From NCBI GenBank assembly GCA_035644155.1, contig DASQPC010000028.1:1-10396 (forward strand): a stretch of DNA of 10,396 nt. Reading direction: 5' to 3'. Shown piece by piece: positions 1 to 7,710 of the stretch. Within the stretch, counting starts at the first letter, position 1. Each line of letters opens with the position of its first letter. This DNA is from DATIGJ01 sp035644155 (lineage in GTDB: Bacteria; Patescibacteriota; Microgenomatia; Levybacterales; UBA12049). The position numbers and the translations under genes were made by a program. The notes below the pieces were generated by a model, which was not told where the DNA came from, did not search any database, and saw nothing but the letters and a program-made list of their open reading frames with translations.

Positions 1-132
1 AACTTAGGTCTTGATCCACTTATTAAAATCGCAAAGACAAAAGGTGTTACTTCTTACTTGGTAAAAGCTGATTTGACACCAAAAGATCTTCTCATGCATG
101 TCCAAAAACTTCTTGGAGACGTTGCAAATTAA
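1..132 (+). CDS. C-terminal end of a response regulator receiver (CheY-like) domain protein, 5' truncated by the window
   Basis: Frame 1 is open from the first base to TAA at 130-132 and gives 43 residues. The tail contains G-V-T-S-Y-L-V-K-A-D-L-T-P followed by an amphipathic helix with K-L-L. This matches the end of a receiver domain: the beta5 strand with its conserved lysine (YLVK), then helix alpha5. The phospho-accepting aspartate would lie upstream, outside the window. The protein ends right after the receiver fold, so nothing follows it, but an N-terminal fusion cannot be excluded. The stop lies 1 nt from the convergent pilC stop. Single-domain regulators near pilus genes often steer pilus activity, but that link is inference here. 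The family call rests on a short motif and is moderate. Confidence 0.6.
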   Translation, partial: NLGLDPLIKIAKTKGVTSYLVKADLTPKDLLMHVQKLLGDVAN

Positions 133-133
133 A

Positions 134-1339
134 CTATTGTATTGAAGAAAGAAGACCGTAAATAGGTGTAATAACTGCAAAAATAAGAAAACCAACCCCC
201 AACGCTAAAAGTACCATAATCAAAGGCTCCATCAATGTTGTTAATGTTTTTACAGTTTGCTCAACTTGTTTTTCATAAAACTCTGACGATTTTAAAAGAG
301 AATCATCAAGTTTACCTGTCTGTTCACCAATTTTTGCCATCTGGACAAGATAGGGAGGAAAAAATGGACTTGCATTAAGCGCATCACTCACCGTAACTCC
401 TTTTTCCACTCGCTTGGCAACAACATTGATTGCTTCTTTATAATGAACATTGCCCACAACATCTGCACTTTTAAGAAGTGATTCCACAACTAAAGATCCT
501 GAACTGATTAACAAACCAAACGTTCGACAAAATTCTGTCATCATACTTTGCGAAAGCAATGTCCCAAAAACTGGAACTTTCAAAATATATTTATCAAAAA
601 AGCTGCGTCCTGATTTGCTTTTATACCACACCCGTACACCATAAATAACGAAAACACCAAGCGCCAAAGCAGCCGGCCAGAACTGTGTTGTAAAAATAGA
701 AAGTCCAACAACAATACGTGTTTGTAAAGGAAGAGAAACATTAAGACTGCCATAAAGCGTACTCAACTGTGGTATAACAAAAATCATCATAATAATTGTC
801 ACAACAACCATCATGATAATAACAATGATCGGGTAGAGAAGAGCGCTTTGTATGGTATCTCGCAATTTTTGTTGTTTTTCTAAATTATCAGCAAGTCTAA
901 GCATGACCTTATCCAAAAGCCCAGATGCTTCACCAGTACGAAGTAAAGCAATATAAATAGGCGAAAAAACATTTGTATACTTTTCAATGGCTGAAGACAA
1001 TGATTTCCCATTTTCGACATCAACAACAATACTCTCAAGCGTTTCTGACATGCCAGAACTTTTCATTTGATCTCGTAAGATAACAAGTGCTTGCATCAGC
1101 GTTAATCCTGAACTCAACATCGACGAAAGTTGTCGTGTAAAAAAGATGATATCTTTACTTGAATATCTTTTAAGAATATGCAGAAAGCGGCCCATGCCGA
1201 TCTGATCCGGAGGACTAATTTGAATTGGGATTAATTGATGCTTTCTCAGATAGCGAGCAGCTTCGCGTATATCTTTTGACTCAATAAATCCTTGGATTGA
1301 TTTCCCATTTTGCGTAACAGCACGATAATAAAGCTTCAT
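134..1339 (-). CDS. pilC: Type IV pilus inner-membrane platform protein PilC (GspF family)
   Basis: This 401-residue protein is the usual length for PilC/GspF, the polytopic membrane protein on which the PilB and PilT motors act. Two T2SSF repeats are visible. The first starts near residue 66 (FTRQLSSMLSSGLTLMQAL). The second starts near residue 269 (EFCRTFGLLISSG). Each includes the family's G-E-x-T/S-G signature, seen as TGEASG near 135 and GEQTGKLD near 338. Three hydrophobic segments lie at about 168-190, 210-235 and 371-395. The start ATG sits 2 nt after the pilT stop, so translation is probably coupled. No good Shine-Dalgarno lies before it. It is the last gene of pilB-pilT-pilC and ends tail-to-tail with the response-regulator fragment. 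A type II secretion GspF role is the alternative, but the adjacent pilT favours a pilus. Confidence 0.95.
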   Translation of the reverse strand: MKLYYRAVTQNGKSIQGFIESKDIREAARYLRKHQLIPIQISPPDQIGMGRFLHILKRYSSKDIIFFTRQLSSMLSSGLTLMQALVILRDQMKSSGMSETLESIVVDVENGKSLSSAIEKYTNVFSPIYIALLRTGEASGLLDKVMLRLADNLEKQQKLRDTIQSALLYPIIVIIMMVVVTIIMMIFVIPQLSTLYGSLNVSLPLQTRIVVGLSIFTTQFWPAALALGVFVIYGVRVWYKSKSGRSFFDKYILKVPVFGTLLSQSMMTEFCRTFGLLISSGSLVVESLLKSADVVGNVHYKEAINVVAKRVEKGVTVSDALNASPFFPPYLVQMAKIGEQTGKLDDSLLKSSEFYEKQVEQTVKTLTTLMEPLIMVLLALGVGFLIFAVITPIYGLLSSIQ

Positions 1340-1341
1340 AC

Positions 1342-2409
1342 CTAGCCAACAAGCCGTAACAATTCGCCTTCTCGCAGAGAATATGCCTTGGCATCATTAA
1401 TGGTTACAAGACCGTTACGGACAAGTTCTGAAAGTGAATCATCAATTGTCATCATCCCAGTATCTTTTGATGTTTGAATCACAGAATCAATCAAATGAGA
1501 TTTGCCATCGCGGATATTACTTGCGACAGCCGGAGTACTTAAAAGGATTTCAACCGCTGGTATGCGACCTCCGCCAATTCGAGGTAAGAGCCGTTGGGAA
1601 ATAATACCTTTTAACGCAGCAGCCAACTGGATTCTAATCTGAACACGTTGATCAGCAGAAAACGCGTCAACAATTCTATCAATACTTTGTGCCGCAGAAT
1701 TTGTATGTAATGTTGAAAATACTAAATGTCCTGTTTCAGCAAGTGTAATTGCTGCCTGCATTGTATCAGGGTCACGCATTTCACCAATCAAAACAACATC
1801 AGGATCTTCACGAAGCGCAGACCGCAGTGCAAGATTCCAGGAATGCGTATCAATACCCATCTCTCTTTGGGAAATAATACTGTTGCCTTTGGGATACACA
1901 TATTCGATTGGATCCTCAATTGTCAAAATGTGAAAAGCTTTATTGAGATTGATTTCATTTAAAATTGCCGCAAGTGTACTTGATTTGCCGTGACCTGATG
2001 GACCAGTCACTAAAATAAACCCTTGTTTGAGTTGTGCAAATTCGTGACAAATTTTTGGAAGATTAAGTTCCTCAATCGTTCGCACACTTGGTGCCAGAAA
2101 ACGAAGCGCTGCAGACATATATCCTTTTTGAAAATATGCATTGATACGAAATCGTCCTTCTTCGCCTGATGGACCCTGACCATATCCGAAAGAAAAATCA
2201 AGTTCTTTGTTGGCGAGCAAAAGTTCTTTCTGTTCAGGAGTAAGAAGAGAATAAACCATGCTTTCGACATCTTCAGGTCGAAGTGCAGGATACGTCCCTA
2301 GCCCACGAAGCAATCCATCAATACGAAATGTTGGCGGCAATCCTACCAATAAATGTAAATCAGAAGCCTTATTTTTAATTGTTAATGCAAGTAATTCTTT
2401 GATATCCAT
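1342..2409 (-). CDS. pilT: Type IV pilus retraction ATPase PilT
   Basis: This 355-residue hexameric secretion ATPase is expected to depolymerise pili, powering twitching and DNA uptake. The N-terminal PAS-like domain carries KASDLHLLVG near 14-23. The Walker A loop is GPSGHGKSS (136-144), a variant of the usual GPTGSGKST that keeps the catalytic lysine. The Asp box is IEDPIEY (164-170), Walker B is VVLIGEMRD (205-213) and the His box is GHLVFSTLHTN (227-237). The C-terminal part SNIRDGKSHLIDSVIQTS (297-314), followed by MMTIDDSLSELV, is the PilT-type ending and separates it from PilB, which lacks it. No zinc-binding cysteines are present, as expected for PilT. The gene begins 7 nt after pilB; an AGGA motif lies 11 nt before the ATG, which is distant for a Shine-Dalgarno. 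Confidence 0.96.
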   Translation of the reverse strand: MDIKELLALTIKNKASDLHLLVGLPPTFRIDGLLRGLGTYPALRPEDVESMVYSLLTPEQKELLLANKELDFSFGYGQGPSGEEGRFRINAYFQKGYMSAALRFLAPSVRTIEELNLPKICHEFAQLKQGFILVTGPSGHGKSSTLAAILNEINLNKAFHILTIEDPIEYVYPKGNSIISQREMGIDTHSWNLALRSALREDPDVVLIGEMRDPDTMQAAITLAETGHLVFSTLHTNSAAQSIDRIVDAFSADQRVQIRIQLAAALKGIISQRLLPRIGGGRIPAVEILLSTPAVASNIRDGKSHLIDSVIQTSKDTGMMTIDDSLSELVRNGLVTINDAKAYSLREGELLRLVG

Positions 2410-2416
2410 AGTCTTT

Positions 2417-4192
2417 TTATTCCTGTGCCACGCGCAGTACTTCTTCTATTGTCGTCTCTCCGGCGAGTACTTTCAAGTACCCATCTTGTTTCATCGTGAT
2501 CATCCCCTCAGTAAATGCTTCTTTCGCAATCGTAACACTATCTGCCCGTTCCAAAATAAGACGCGCTATCTTTTCTGAGACATACAAAACTTCATAGATA
2601 CCAATTCGTCCTAAATAACCCAAGTTACCACATTCACTACATCCTTTCCCACGAAAAAGATTCATATCATTTTTTGCAATATACAGCTTGCCTAATGCTT
2701 GCTTTATTTCTGCAATAAGAGGTTGGGGAGGGACATAAGTTTGTTTGCAATGAGGACAAATTCTTCGCACAATGCGCTGCCCAACAATTGCGTTAACCGT
2801 TGAGGCAAGAAGAAATGGTTCTGCTCCTAAATCAATCAACCGGGGGAGCGCTCCAGCAGCATCTGAGGTATGCAGCGTTGAAAACACGAGATGTCCAGTA
2901 AGAGCAGCCTGAACCGATAGATCTGTTGTTTCTTTATCACGAATTTCTCCAACTAAAATAATATTTGGATCTTGCCTAAGAAATGCGCGAAGTCCTGAAG
3001 AGAATGTTAACCCAACAGCAGGATTGATTTGTACTTGATTGACTCCCGCAATTTCATATTCAACCGGATCTTCCAAAGAAGCGATATTGACTCGTGTCGT
3101 ATTGAGTCGGGAAAGAACTGCATAAAGCGTTGTTGTCTTGCCACTTCCCGTCGGTCCACAAACAAGAATAACTCCGTGTGGACGAAGAATCGCATTCTCC
3201 AAACTTTTTAAAGCAGTTCCATTCATTCCCAAATCTTGCAGTGTTGGGATACCACCACTTTTGCGAAGCAAACGTAAAACGATTTTTTCTCCTTTCACTG
3301 TTGGGATTGTTGAGACACGAAGATCAACTTCATTTTGGCCTACTTTGAAATTAAATCTTCCATCTTGAGGAATACGATGTTCATCAATTTTAAGTTCCGC
3401 AAGAATTTTAATACGAGAATTTAGTGAATCCTGCACATTCCGCGGAAGACTCAACTTGTCATATAAAATACCATCAATACGATAACGTACTCGTACTCGA
3501 TCTTCCTCTGGTTCAATATGCACATCTGATGCACGACTATTAACAGCATACTCAAGAATTGTTGAGACAATCTTGGCAATTGGAGCTTCTTGAATAATTT
3601 GAGCTATCTGTGTGCTATCAACTGTTTTCTTTTGAGACATCTCTTCGTTTTCTTTAATCGCTTCGCCAACCTCTCCGACTAATTCTTGACGATATTGTTG
3701 ATTGATCGCGTTTTTGACATCGGTAGGGGAAGCAGCGAAAGCTTTGATGATAAGACCTGTTTTCTGTCTGACAAAAGCAAGTGCATCAATATCAACTGGA
3801 TTAGACATCGCAATAGAGAGAGTTTTCGTTTTATCATCATAAAGAAAAGGAATAAGTGAAAATCGATCAACAACACTACGAGGAAGAAAACCAAGAGCTT
3901 GGGGTGAAAAAGAAATTGCTGAAAGAGAAATATAAGGAATACCAAGAAGCTGTGCCTGTGCTCTGGCAATTTTATCATCATCAACAATATGCATTACTTG
4001 CAAAACAGCAACAGGTGATTGCCCCTGCGTGACACTTTTTACTTTTACATCCTCATACTGTTCTTTTGTAAGCAGTTGTTCTCCATACAAAATGTCAATA
4101 ACCGTCTTTACTTCCGTAGGCGCAGCTGTAAGATCTATAGCCGGACTGAGTTGTTGATTCGACGGCAAAGATGATGATGGTACATCGGGCAT
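2417..4192 (-). CDS. pilB: Type IV pilus extension ATPase PilB (GspE family)
   Basis: This 591-residue motor ATPase polymerises pilin on the PilC platform. Residues about 30-170 form an MshEN-type N-terminal domain with LLGIPYISL and IPFLYDD. The catalytic half begins with SRASDVHIEPEED (219-231). Walker A is GPTGSGKTTT (346-355), the Asp box is LEDPVEYE (373-380), Walker B is IILVGEIRD (411-419) and the His box is GHLVFSTLHTSD (433-444). Two CxxC pairs, C479/C482 and C518/C521, form the tetracysteine zinc site typical of PilB/GspE. It is the first gene of the pilBTC operon. The start ATG is 29 nt from the divergent delta-prime-like gene. A TATACT box on the minus strand 9 nt before the ATG suggests a very short or absent 5' leader. 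GspE is the main alternative name. Confidence 0.95.
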   Translation of the reverse strand: MPDVPSSSLPSNQQLSPAIDLTAAPTEVKTVIDILYGEQLLTKEQYEDVKVKSVTQGQSPVAVLQVMHIVDDDKIARAQAQLLGIPYISLSAISFSPQALGFLPRSVVDRFSLIPFLYDDKTKTLSIAMSNPVDIDALAFVRQKTGLIIKAFAASPTDVKNAINQQYRQELVGEVGEAIKENEEMSQKKTVDSTQIAQIIQEAPIAKIVSTILEYAVNSRASDVHIEPEEDRVRVRYRIDGILYDKLSLPRNVQDSLNSRIKILAELKIDEHRIPQDGRFNFKVGQNEVDLRVSTIPTVKGEKIVLRLLRKSGGIPTLQDLGMNGTALKSLENAILRPHGVILVCGPTGSGKTTTLYAVLSRLNTTRVNIASLEDPVEYEIAGVNQVQINPAVGLTFSSGLRAFLRQDPNIILVGEIRDKETTDLSVQAALTGHLVFSTLHTSDAAGALPRLIDLGAEPFLLASTVNAIVGQRIVRRICPHCKQTYVPPQPLIAEIKQALGKLYIAKNDMNLFRGKGCSECGNLGYLGRIGIYEVLYVSEKIARLILERADSVTIAKEAFTEGMITMKQDGYLKVLAGETTIEEVLRVAQE

Positions 4193-4201
4193 TAGTTTAA
4201 T

Positions 4202-4214
4202 AGTATAATATAAT
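4202..4214. promoter_or_regulatory. Divergent promoter region with overlapping -10 boxes for pilB (-) and the delta-prime-like gene (+)
   Basis: The 29-nt gap between the two start codons contains TATAATATAAT (4204-4214). On the plus strand the second TATAAT (4209-4214) is followed by 7 nt and then the ATG at 4222. On the minus strand TATACT (4207 down to 4202) is followed by 9 nt and then the pilB ATG. Convincing -35 boxes are not visible on the plus strand. On the minus strand TTGTCA (4228 to 4223) exists, but with a short 15-nt spacer. The overlap means the two promoters probably compete for RNA polymerase. This is read from consensus only. Confidence 0.6.
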
Positions 4215-4221
4215 GTAAGCT

Positions 4222-4902
4222 ATGACAAGTTTTGTAGTTATTTCAAAAGAGCAAAAAAAAAGAACTGAACGTATTAGATTGCTTTGTGAAGAACGGAAGA
4301 TCAACTCTTTCGATCAAACGATAATCGCTTTGGAAACGACAGTTAAACAAAATACGCAAAGTATTGGCATTGAGGATATCAAACAGATGCAAAAAAAAGT
4401 TTTCCTCAAACCAATCAAAAGTCAAACGAAAGCCATCATCGTGGAAGACGCACAGCTTTTGACTATAGAGGCACAAAACGCGCTGCTGAAAATCCTTGAA
4501 GAACCTCCAGAGCATACTATTATAATACTCTCAACAGCATCAAAAGAAGCATTACTGCCGACAATTCTCTCACGCTGTTTTATCATAGAATTGGAAGAAA
4601 CAGCATTTCAGTTATCAGAAAAAGAAAAAACAGAGTATGAAATATTTATAAATAACCTCTCTGAATGGGGGATAGGCGAGCAACTAAAAAAAGCAGAGCT
4701 TCTTGCAAAAGAGAAAGAAAAAGCGCTTTTATGGTTAACCAAATTGATTATTTTTCTGCGAGAAAAAATGCTTGCGCAACCTGAAGAGAAAGCTTATTTT
4801 TTGCTTATCAATACATTTTTAAAACTTTACCAACTCTTAAAAACTACAAATACCAATACAAGATTTGCTCTTGAGGAGACCTTCCTTGCAATCTCTTTTT
4901 AA
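4222..4902 (+). CDS. DNA polymerase III delta-prime-like clamp-loader subunit, without P-loop
   Basis: This 226-residue protein carries the signature second half of a clamp-loader AAA+ domain. It has a degenerate Walker B region AIIVEDAQLL (71-80), then QNALLKILEEPPEHT (85-99), a sensor-1-like strand IIILSTAS (100-107) and the SRC motif (117-119) that supplies the arginine finger in trans. This run is characteristic of HolB/DnaX-family proteins. No Walker A loop and no zinc-binding cysteine cluster are present, and the protein is shorter than typical delta-prime (about 300 residues or more). It should therefore be a non-hydrolysing structural subunit that helps load the beta clamp. The C-terminal 90 residues are helical and lysine/glutamate-rich, perhaps a reduced collar. 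There is no Shine-Dalgarno; the -10 box lies 7 nt before the ATG. The holB symbol is withheld because the protein is so reduced. Confidence 0.8.
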   Translation: MTSFVVISKEQKKRTERIRLLCEERKINSFDQTIIALETTVKQNTQSIGIEDIKQMQKKVFLKPIKSQTKAIIVEDAQLLTIEAQNALLKILEEPPEHTIIILSTASKEALLPTILSRCFIIELEETAFQLSEKEKTEYEIFINNLSEWGIGEQLKKAELLAKEKEKALLWLTKLIIFLREKMLAQPEEKAYFLLINTFLKLYQLLKTTNTNTRFALEETFLAISF

Positions 4903-4916
4903 ATTTTAACTCTACC

Positions 4917-4925
4917 TGATATACT
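4917..4925 (+). promoter_or_regulatory. Extended -10 promoter of the aldo/keto reductase gene
   Basis: TG-a-TATACT is an extended -10 element whose hexamer (4920-4925) ends 7 nt before the ATG at 4933. Transcription would start at or next to the start codon, giving a leaderless mRNA. No -35 match is seen at a normal distance, which extended -10 promoters tolerate. It lies in the 30-nt gap after the delta-prime-like gene. Confidence 0.55.
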
Positions 4926-4932
4926 CTAGACA

Positions 4933-5799
4933 ATGACTATCTCAACAAAAAAATTAAAAAATGGTTTTGAAATGCCTGTCTATGGTCTTGGAACGTGGGA
5001 AATTGGAGGCACGAAAGAGCACAACCCACAGAACAATGACAATGAAGATATGCAAGCAATCAAAAATGCAATTGAAGAAGGAATTACTCATATCGACACT
5101 GCCGAGGTATATGCAGATGGCTATTGTGAAATCCTTGTTGGTAAAGCAATCAAAGACTATGAAAGAAAAAAGCTTTTCCTTGCTTCAAAAGTCTATAGCA
5201 ATCACCTAAGCTACGATGATGTTATCACTTCAGCAAGGCAAAGCCTGAGACGATTACAGACTACCTACCTTGATCTCTACCTGACGCATCGCTTTAATCA
5301 ACCAAATGTCCCGATTAAAGATACAATGCGTGCGCTTGATACCCTTGTGTCAGAAGGCCTTGTCAAACATATTGGGGTCAGCAATTATACTGTTGAAGAA
5401 ATACAAGAAGCACAATCGTTTGCAAAAAACAAAATTGTCACAGCACAACAGCATTTCAATCTAAAATATAGAGAATCAGAACGAAAAGGCATATTACAAT
5501 ATTGTCAGGAAAACGACATGCTCTTTACTGCGTATCGACCATTACAAAAAGGCATGATACTTTCTGCGCCTATCATAAAAGAAATGGCAAAAAAATATCA
5601 CAAAACATCGGCACAAATTGCAATTAATTGGTTAATCGCGCAAAACAATATTGTCACAATTTCTAAAACAAAAAGTCTTGATCATCTTAGAGAAAATCTC
5701 GGAGCGCTCGGATGGCAAATGGAAAAAGCAGATGGAGAAAGATTACGAAATGAATTTCCAGATCAAGAAGCAATTTCTGATACCGTACCTTTACAGTAA
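4933..5799 (+). CDS. Aldo/keto reductase family oxidoreductase
   Basis: This 288-residue protein is a cytoplasmic NAD(P)H-dependent reductase of aldehydes or ketones with a TIM-barrel fold; the substrate cannot be read from sequence. The AKR catalytic tetrad is complete: D55 and Y60 in HIDTAEVYADG, K86 in LFLASKVYS, and H119 in LYLTHRFN. Other family marks are LGLGTW-like GLGTWEIGG (18-26), KHIGVSNYT (barrel strand 6) and the cofactor 2'-phosphate region TISKTKSLDHLREN near the C-terminus. In that region the lysine and arginine that often bind NADPH are retained, so NADPH preference is a reasonable inference. The length is normal or slightly short. It lies 30 nt after the delta-prime-like gene and 49 nt before rarA, with its own promoter. 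Its link to the replication genes is probably only positional. Confidence 0.93.
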   Translation: MTISTKKLKNGFEMPVYGLGTWEIGGTKEHNPQNNDNEDMQAIKNAIEEGITHIDTAEVYADGYCEILVGKAIKDYERKKLFLASKVYSNHLSYDDVITSARQSLRRLQTTYLDLYLTHRFNQPNVPIKDTMRALDTLVSEGLVKHIGVSNYTVEEIQEAQSFAKNKIVTAQQHFNLKYRESERKGILQYCQENDMLFTAYRPLQKGMILSAPIIKEMAKKYHKTSAQIAINWLIAQNNIVTISKTKSLDHLRENLGALGWQMEKADGERLRNEFPDQEAISDTVPLQ

Positions 5800-5833
5800 A
5801 CCTCCTTAAGAAAAAACCAACTAACAAACTCTG

Positions 5834-5842
5834 TGCTACAAT
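5834..5842 (+). promoter_or_regulatory. Extended -10 promoter of rarA
   Basis: TG-c-TACAAT forms an extended -10 element whose hexamer (5837-5842) ends 6 nt before the rarA ATG at 5849. As with the preceding genes, the expected transcription start falls on or beside the start codon. No purine-rich Shine-Dalgarno lies between the box and the ATG. Confidence 0.55.
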
Positions 5843-5848
5843 ACCTTC

Positions 5849-7051
5849 ATGAACCTCGCGTATCGACTACGGCCGCAGACACTTAAAGAATTTTTTGGTC
5901 AAGGACATTTGGTTGGCAAAAATAAAATTCTTCAAAAAATGATTGAGACACAGACTATCTCTTCAATGATTTTTTGGGGCCCTCCGGGAAGTGGCAAAAC
6001 AACACTTGCATATCTTCTTGCCAAAGCAAGTAACGCGACATTTCACCATCTCTCAGCAGTTGAAACAGGCAAAGCAGATTTACAAAAAATTATTAAACTT
6101 GCAGAAGAAGATCAAAAGAAAAAAAATAAAACAATTCTTTTTATTGACGAAATCCACCGCTGGAACAAAGCACAGCAAGATGCGCTCTTACCTTACGTTG
6201 AAAGTGGACTGATAACACTCATTGGCGCAACGACTGAGAATCCATCGTTTGAAGTGATTAGCGCTTTACTATCACGCTGCCGGATTTTTGTATTAAAAAG
6301 TTTAGAAAAGGAAGATCTAGAAAAAATCATTGATCGGGCATTAACTGATCAAGAGAGAGGAGTAGGGAAGTACAAAAAAAGTATTACTGATGACGCCAAA
6401 GATCTTTTAATGCGGCTCTCAGGAGGAGATGCTCGCATAATGCTCAATGCTTTAGAAATTATGGCAACAACTTACAAAGAGAAAAAAATTACACCTGAAA
6501 CTGTTAAAGAAATTTTCCAAACCAGATCGGCGGGACTCTATGACAAAAAAGCAGACGAACATTACAATATTATCAGTGCCTTTATCAAATCGATGCGTGG
6601 ATCTGATGTTGATGCGTCTTTGTATTACTTGGTGCGCATGCTTGAAAATGGCGAGGATCCCAAATTTATTGCGAGAAGAATGATTATTTTTGCATCAGAA
6701 GATATTGGGATAGCAGATCGAGGAGCGCTTATTCAAGCCAATGAAGCATTTGAAGCGGTAAACAAAATTGGTATGCCTGAATCTCAACTTATTTTGGCGC
6801 ATGTGACGATTTATCTGGCGAGTGCGAAGAAATCCCGCGCTGTTCCAAATGCGCTAGGTCTTGCCAAACAAGCAGTCTATGAATTTCCTAATGAACAAAT
6901 CCCGCTGCATTTACGAAATGCGCCAACAAAATTGATGAAAAATCTCGGCTATGGCAAAAATTATGAATGGTCAGACAAACACGTTGGACCCAAAGAGAAG
7001 CTTTCCTTTTTGCCAGAAAAACTAAAAGACAAAAAATTTTTTGAGCCTTAA
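5849..7051 (+). CDS. rarA: Replication-associated recombination protein RarA (MgsA/WRNIP1 family AAA+ ATPase)
   Basis: This 400-residue protein belongs to the family that acts at stalled replication forks and associates with single-stranded DNA-binding protein and the replisome. The N-terminus MNLAYRLRPQTLKEFFGQGHL is the family opening. Walker A is GPPGSGKTT (44-52). Walker B with the family signature is LFIDEIHRWNKAQQDALLP (97-115), where the usual phenylalanine of HRFNKAQQD is tryptophan. Sensor 1 is in GATTENPSF (126-134), SRC is at 142-144 and sensor 2 is GGDARIMLNALE (192-203). The C-terminal tetramerisation region is clear: DEHYNIISAFIKSMRGSD, DPKFIARRMIIFASEDIG and AVPNALGLAKQA. It is slightly shorter than the E. 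coli protein (about 447 residues) but complete. The first ATG of the frame is used, 6 nt after a -10 box. Confidence 0.96.
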   Translation: MNLAYRLRPQTLKEFFGQGHLVGKNKILQKMIETQTISSMIFWGPPGSGKTTLAYLLAKASNATFHHLSAVETGKADLQKIIKLAEEDQKKKNKTILFIDEIHRWNKAQQDALLPYVESGLITLIGATTENPSFEVISALLSRCRIFVLKSLEKEDLEKIIDRALTDQERGVGKYKKSITDDAKDLLMRLSGGDARIMLNALEIMATTYKEKKITPETVKEIFQTRSAGLYDKKADEHYNIISAFIKSMRGSDVDASLYYLVRMLENGEDPKFIARRMIIFASEDIGIADRGALIQANEAFEAVNKIGMPESQLILAHVTIYLASAKKSRAVPNALGLAKQAVYEFPNEQIPLHLRNAPTKLMKNLGYGKNYEWSDKHVGPKEKLSFLPEKLKDKKFFEP

Positions 7052-7067
7052 GAGCCTTATTTACTTT

Positions 7068-7703
7068 TTATTTCCCAGAAGAAGGTTTTTTATGAAATAT
7101 AACTAAGCCAAAGAGAATAAAAAGACAATTAGTAAATATTGCCAAAAATCCAATAAGATATAATCTATCGACACTATCCTCTGCTGTACGTTGTTGTATT
7201 GTATACTGTATGGTTTCATATTGATTCATTTCTGCAACAACTGTTCTTAATGCATCCATTGTTTGTCTCCCATTTTTCGACCTTATAAAATTTGCAACAG
7301 CAGGATAACCCTGTGTATCACGAACAGCAATCCCGTTTTTTAGCAATTCAAGCCGCTGCGCAGCCATAGTTTTGAGATCGTCAAGATAGAGTTTTTGACT
7401 TGGACTATTGCTTGTTAATAAAGAAATCCGCTGAAGATGATCCTGAATTGTCGGAGTTGCTTTTGTATAAGGATCAAGAAACTTCTCATCTCCCGTAAGA
7501 ATATAACCGCGTTGTCCTGTCTCTGCGTTAAGAAGAGCATTGAGTGTATCACTAAGCTCCAATTTAACTTCATTCGTATGGTTTACCCACTGCCCATTTG
7601 TTCTTATACTATCTATATTGAGCGTAATCAAAATGAGTAAGAAAATATTAATAAGTAGGGTGCAAAGTAAAAAAGTAACAAAACGCCACGATTTATATTT
7701 CAT
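7068..7703 (-). CDS. Standalone CHASE3-domain membrane sensor protein
   Basis: This 211-residue protein consists of one extracytoplasmic CHASE3 domain between two membrane helices, at about 8-29 and 181-203. The domain signature is plain: HTNEVKLELSDTLNALLNAETGQRGYILTGDEKFLDPY (42-79), matching the family's ETGQRGYLLTG core, with an ME-x-E-like end (AEMNQYE, 157-163). CHASE3 domains normally form the sensing part of histidine kinases, diguanylate cyclases or chemoreceptors. Here only about eight residues follow the second helix, so there is no HAMP, kinase or GGDEF output. The frame closes at a clean TAA and shows no sign of a frameshifted output domain: the adjacent downstream sequence is convergent rarA. 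It may act by partnering with another membrane protein. It is divergent from the pilin gene. Function unknown. Confidence 0.85.
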   Translation of the reverse strand: MKYKSWRFVTFLLCTLLINIFLLILITLNIDSIRTNGQWVNHTNEVKLELSDTLNALLNAETGQRGYILTGDEKFLDPYTKATPTIQDHLQRISLLTSNSPSQKLYLDDLKTMAAQRLELLKNGIAVRDTQGYPAVANFIRSKNGRQTMDALRTVVAEMNQYETIQYTIQQRTAEDSVDRLYLIGFLAIFTNCLFILFGLVIFHKKPSSGK

Positions 7704-7710
7704 AGATTAT

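Noticed and set aside
3679..3987. 102-residue minus-strand frame within pilB
   Set aside because: It is a shifted frame of the strongly supported pilB gene, rich in Phe/Leu without a recognisable domain, as expected for a shadow.
7052..7090. Intrinsic terminator between rarA and CHASE3
   Set aside because: T-rich runs exist but no stable inverted repeat precedes them on either strand.
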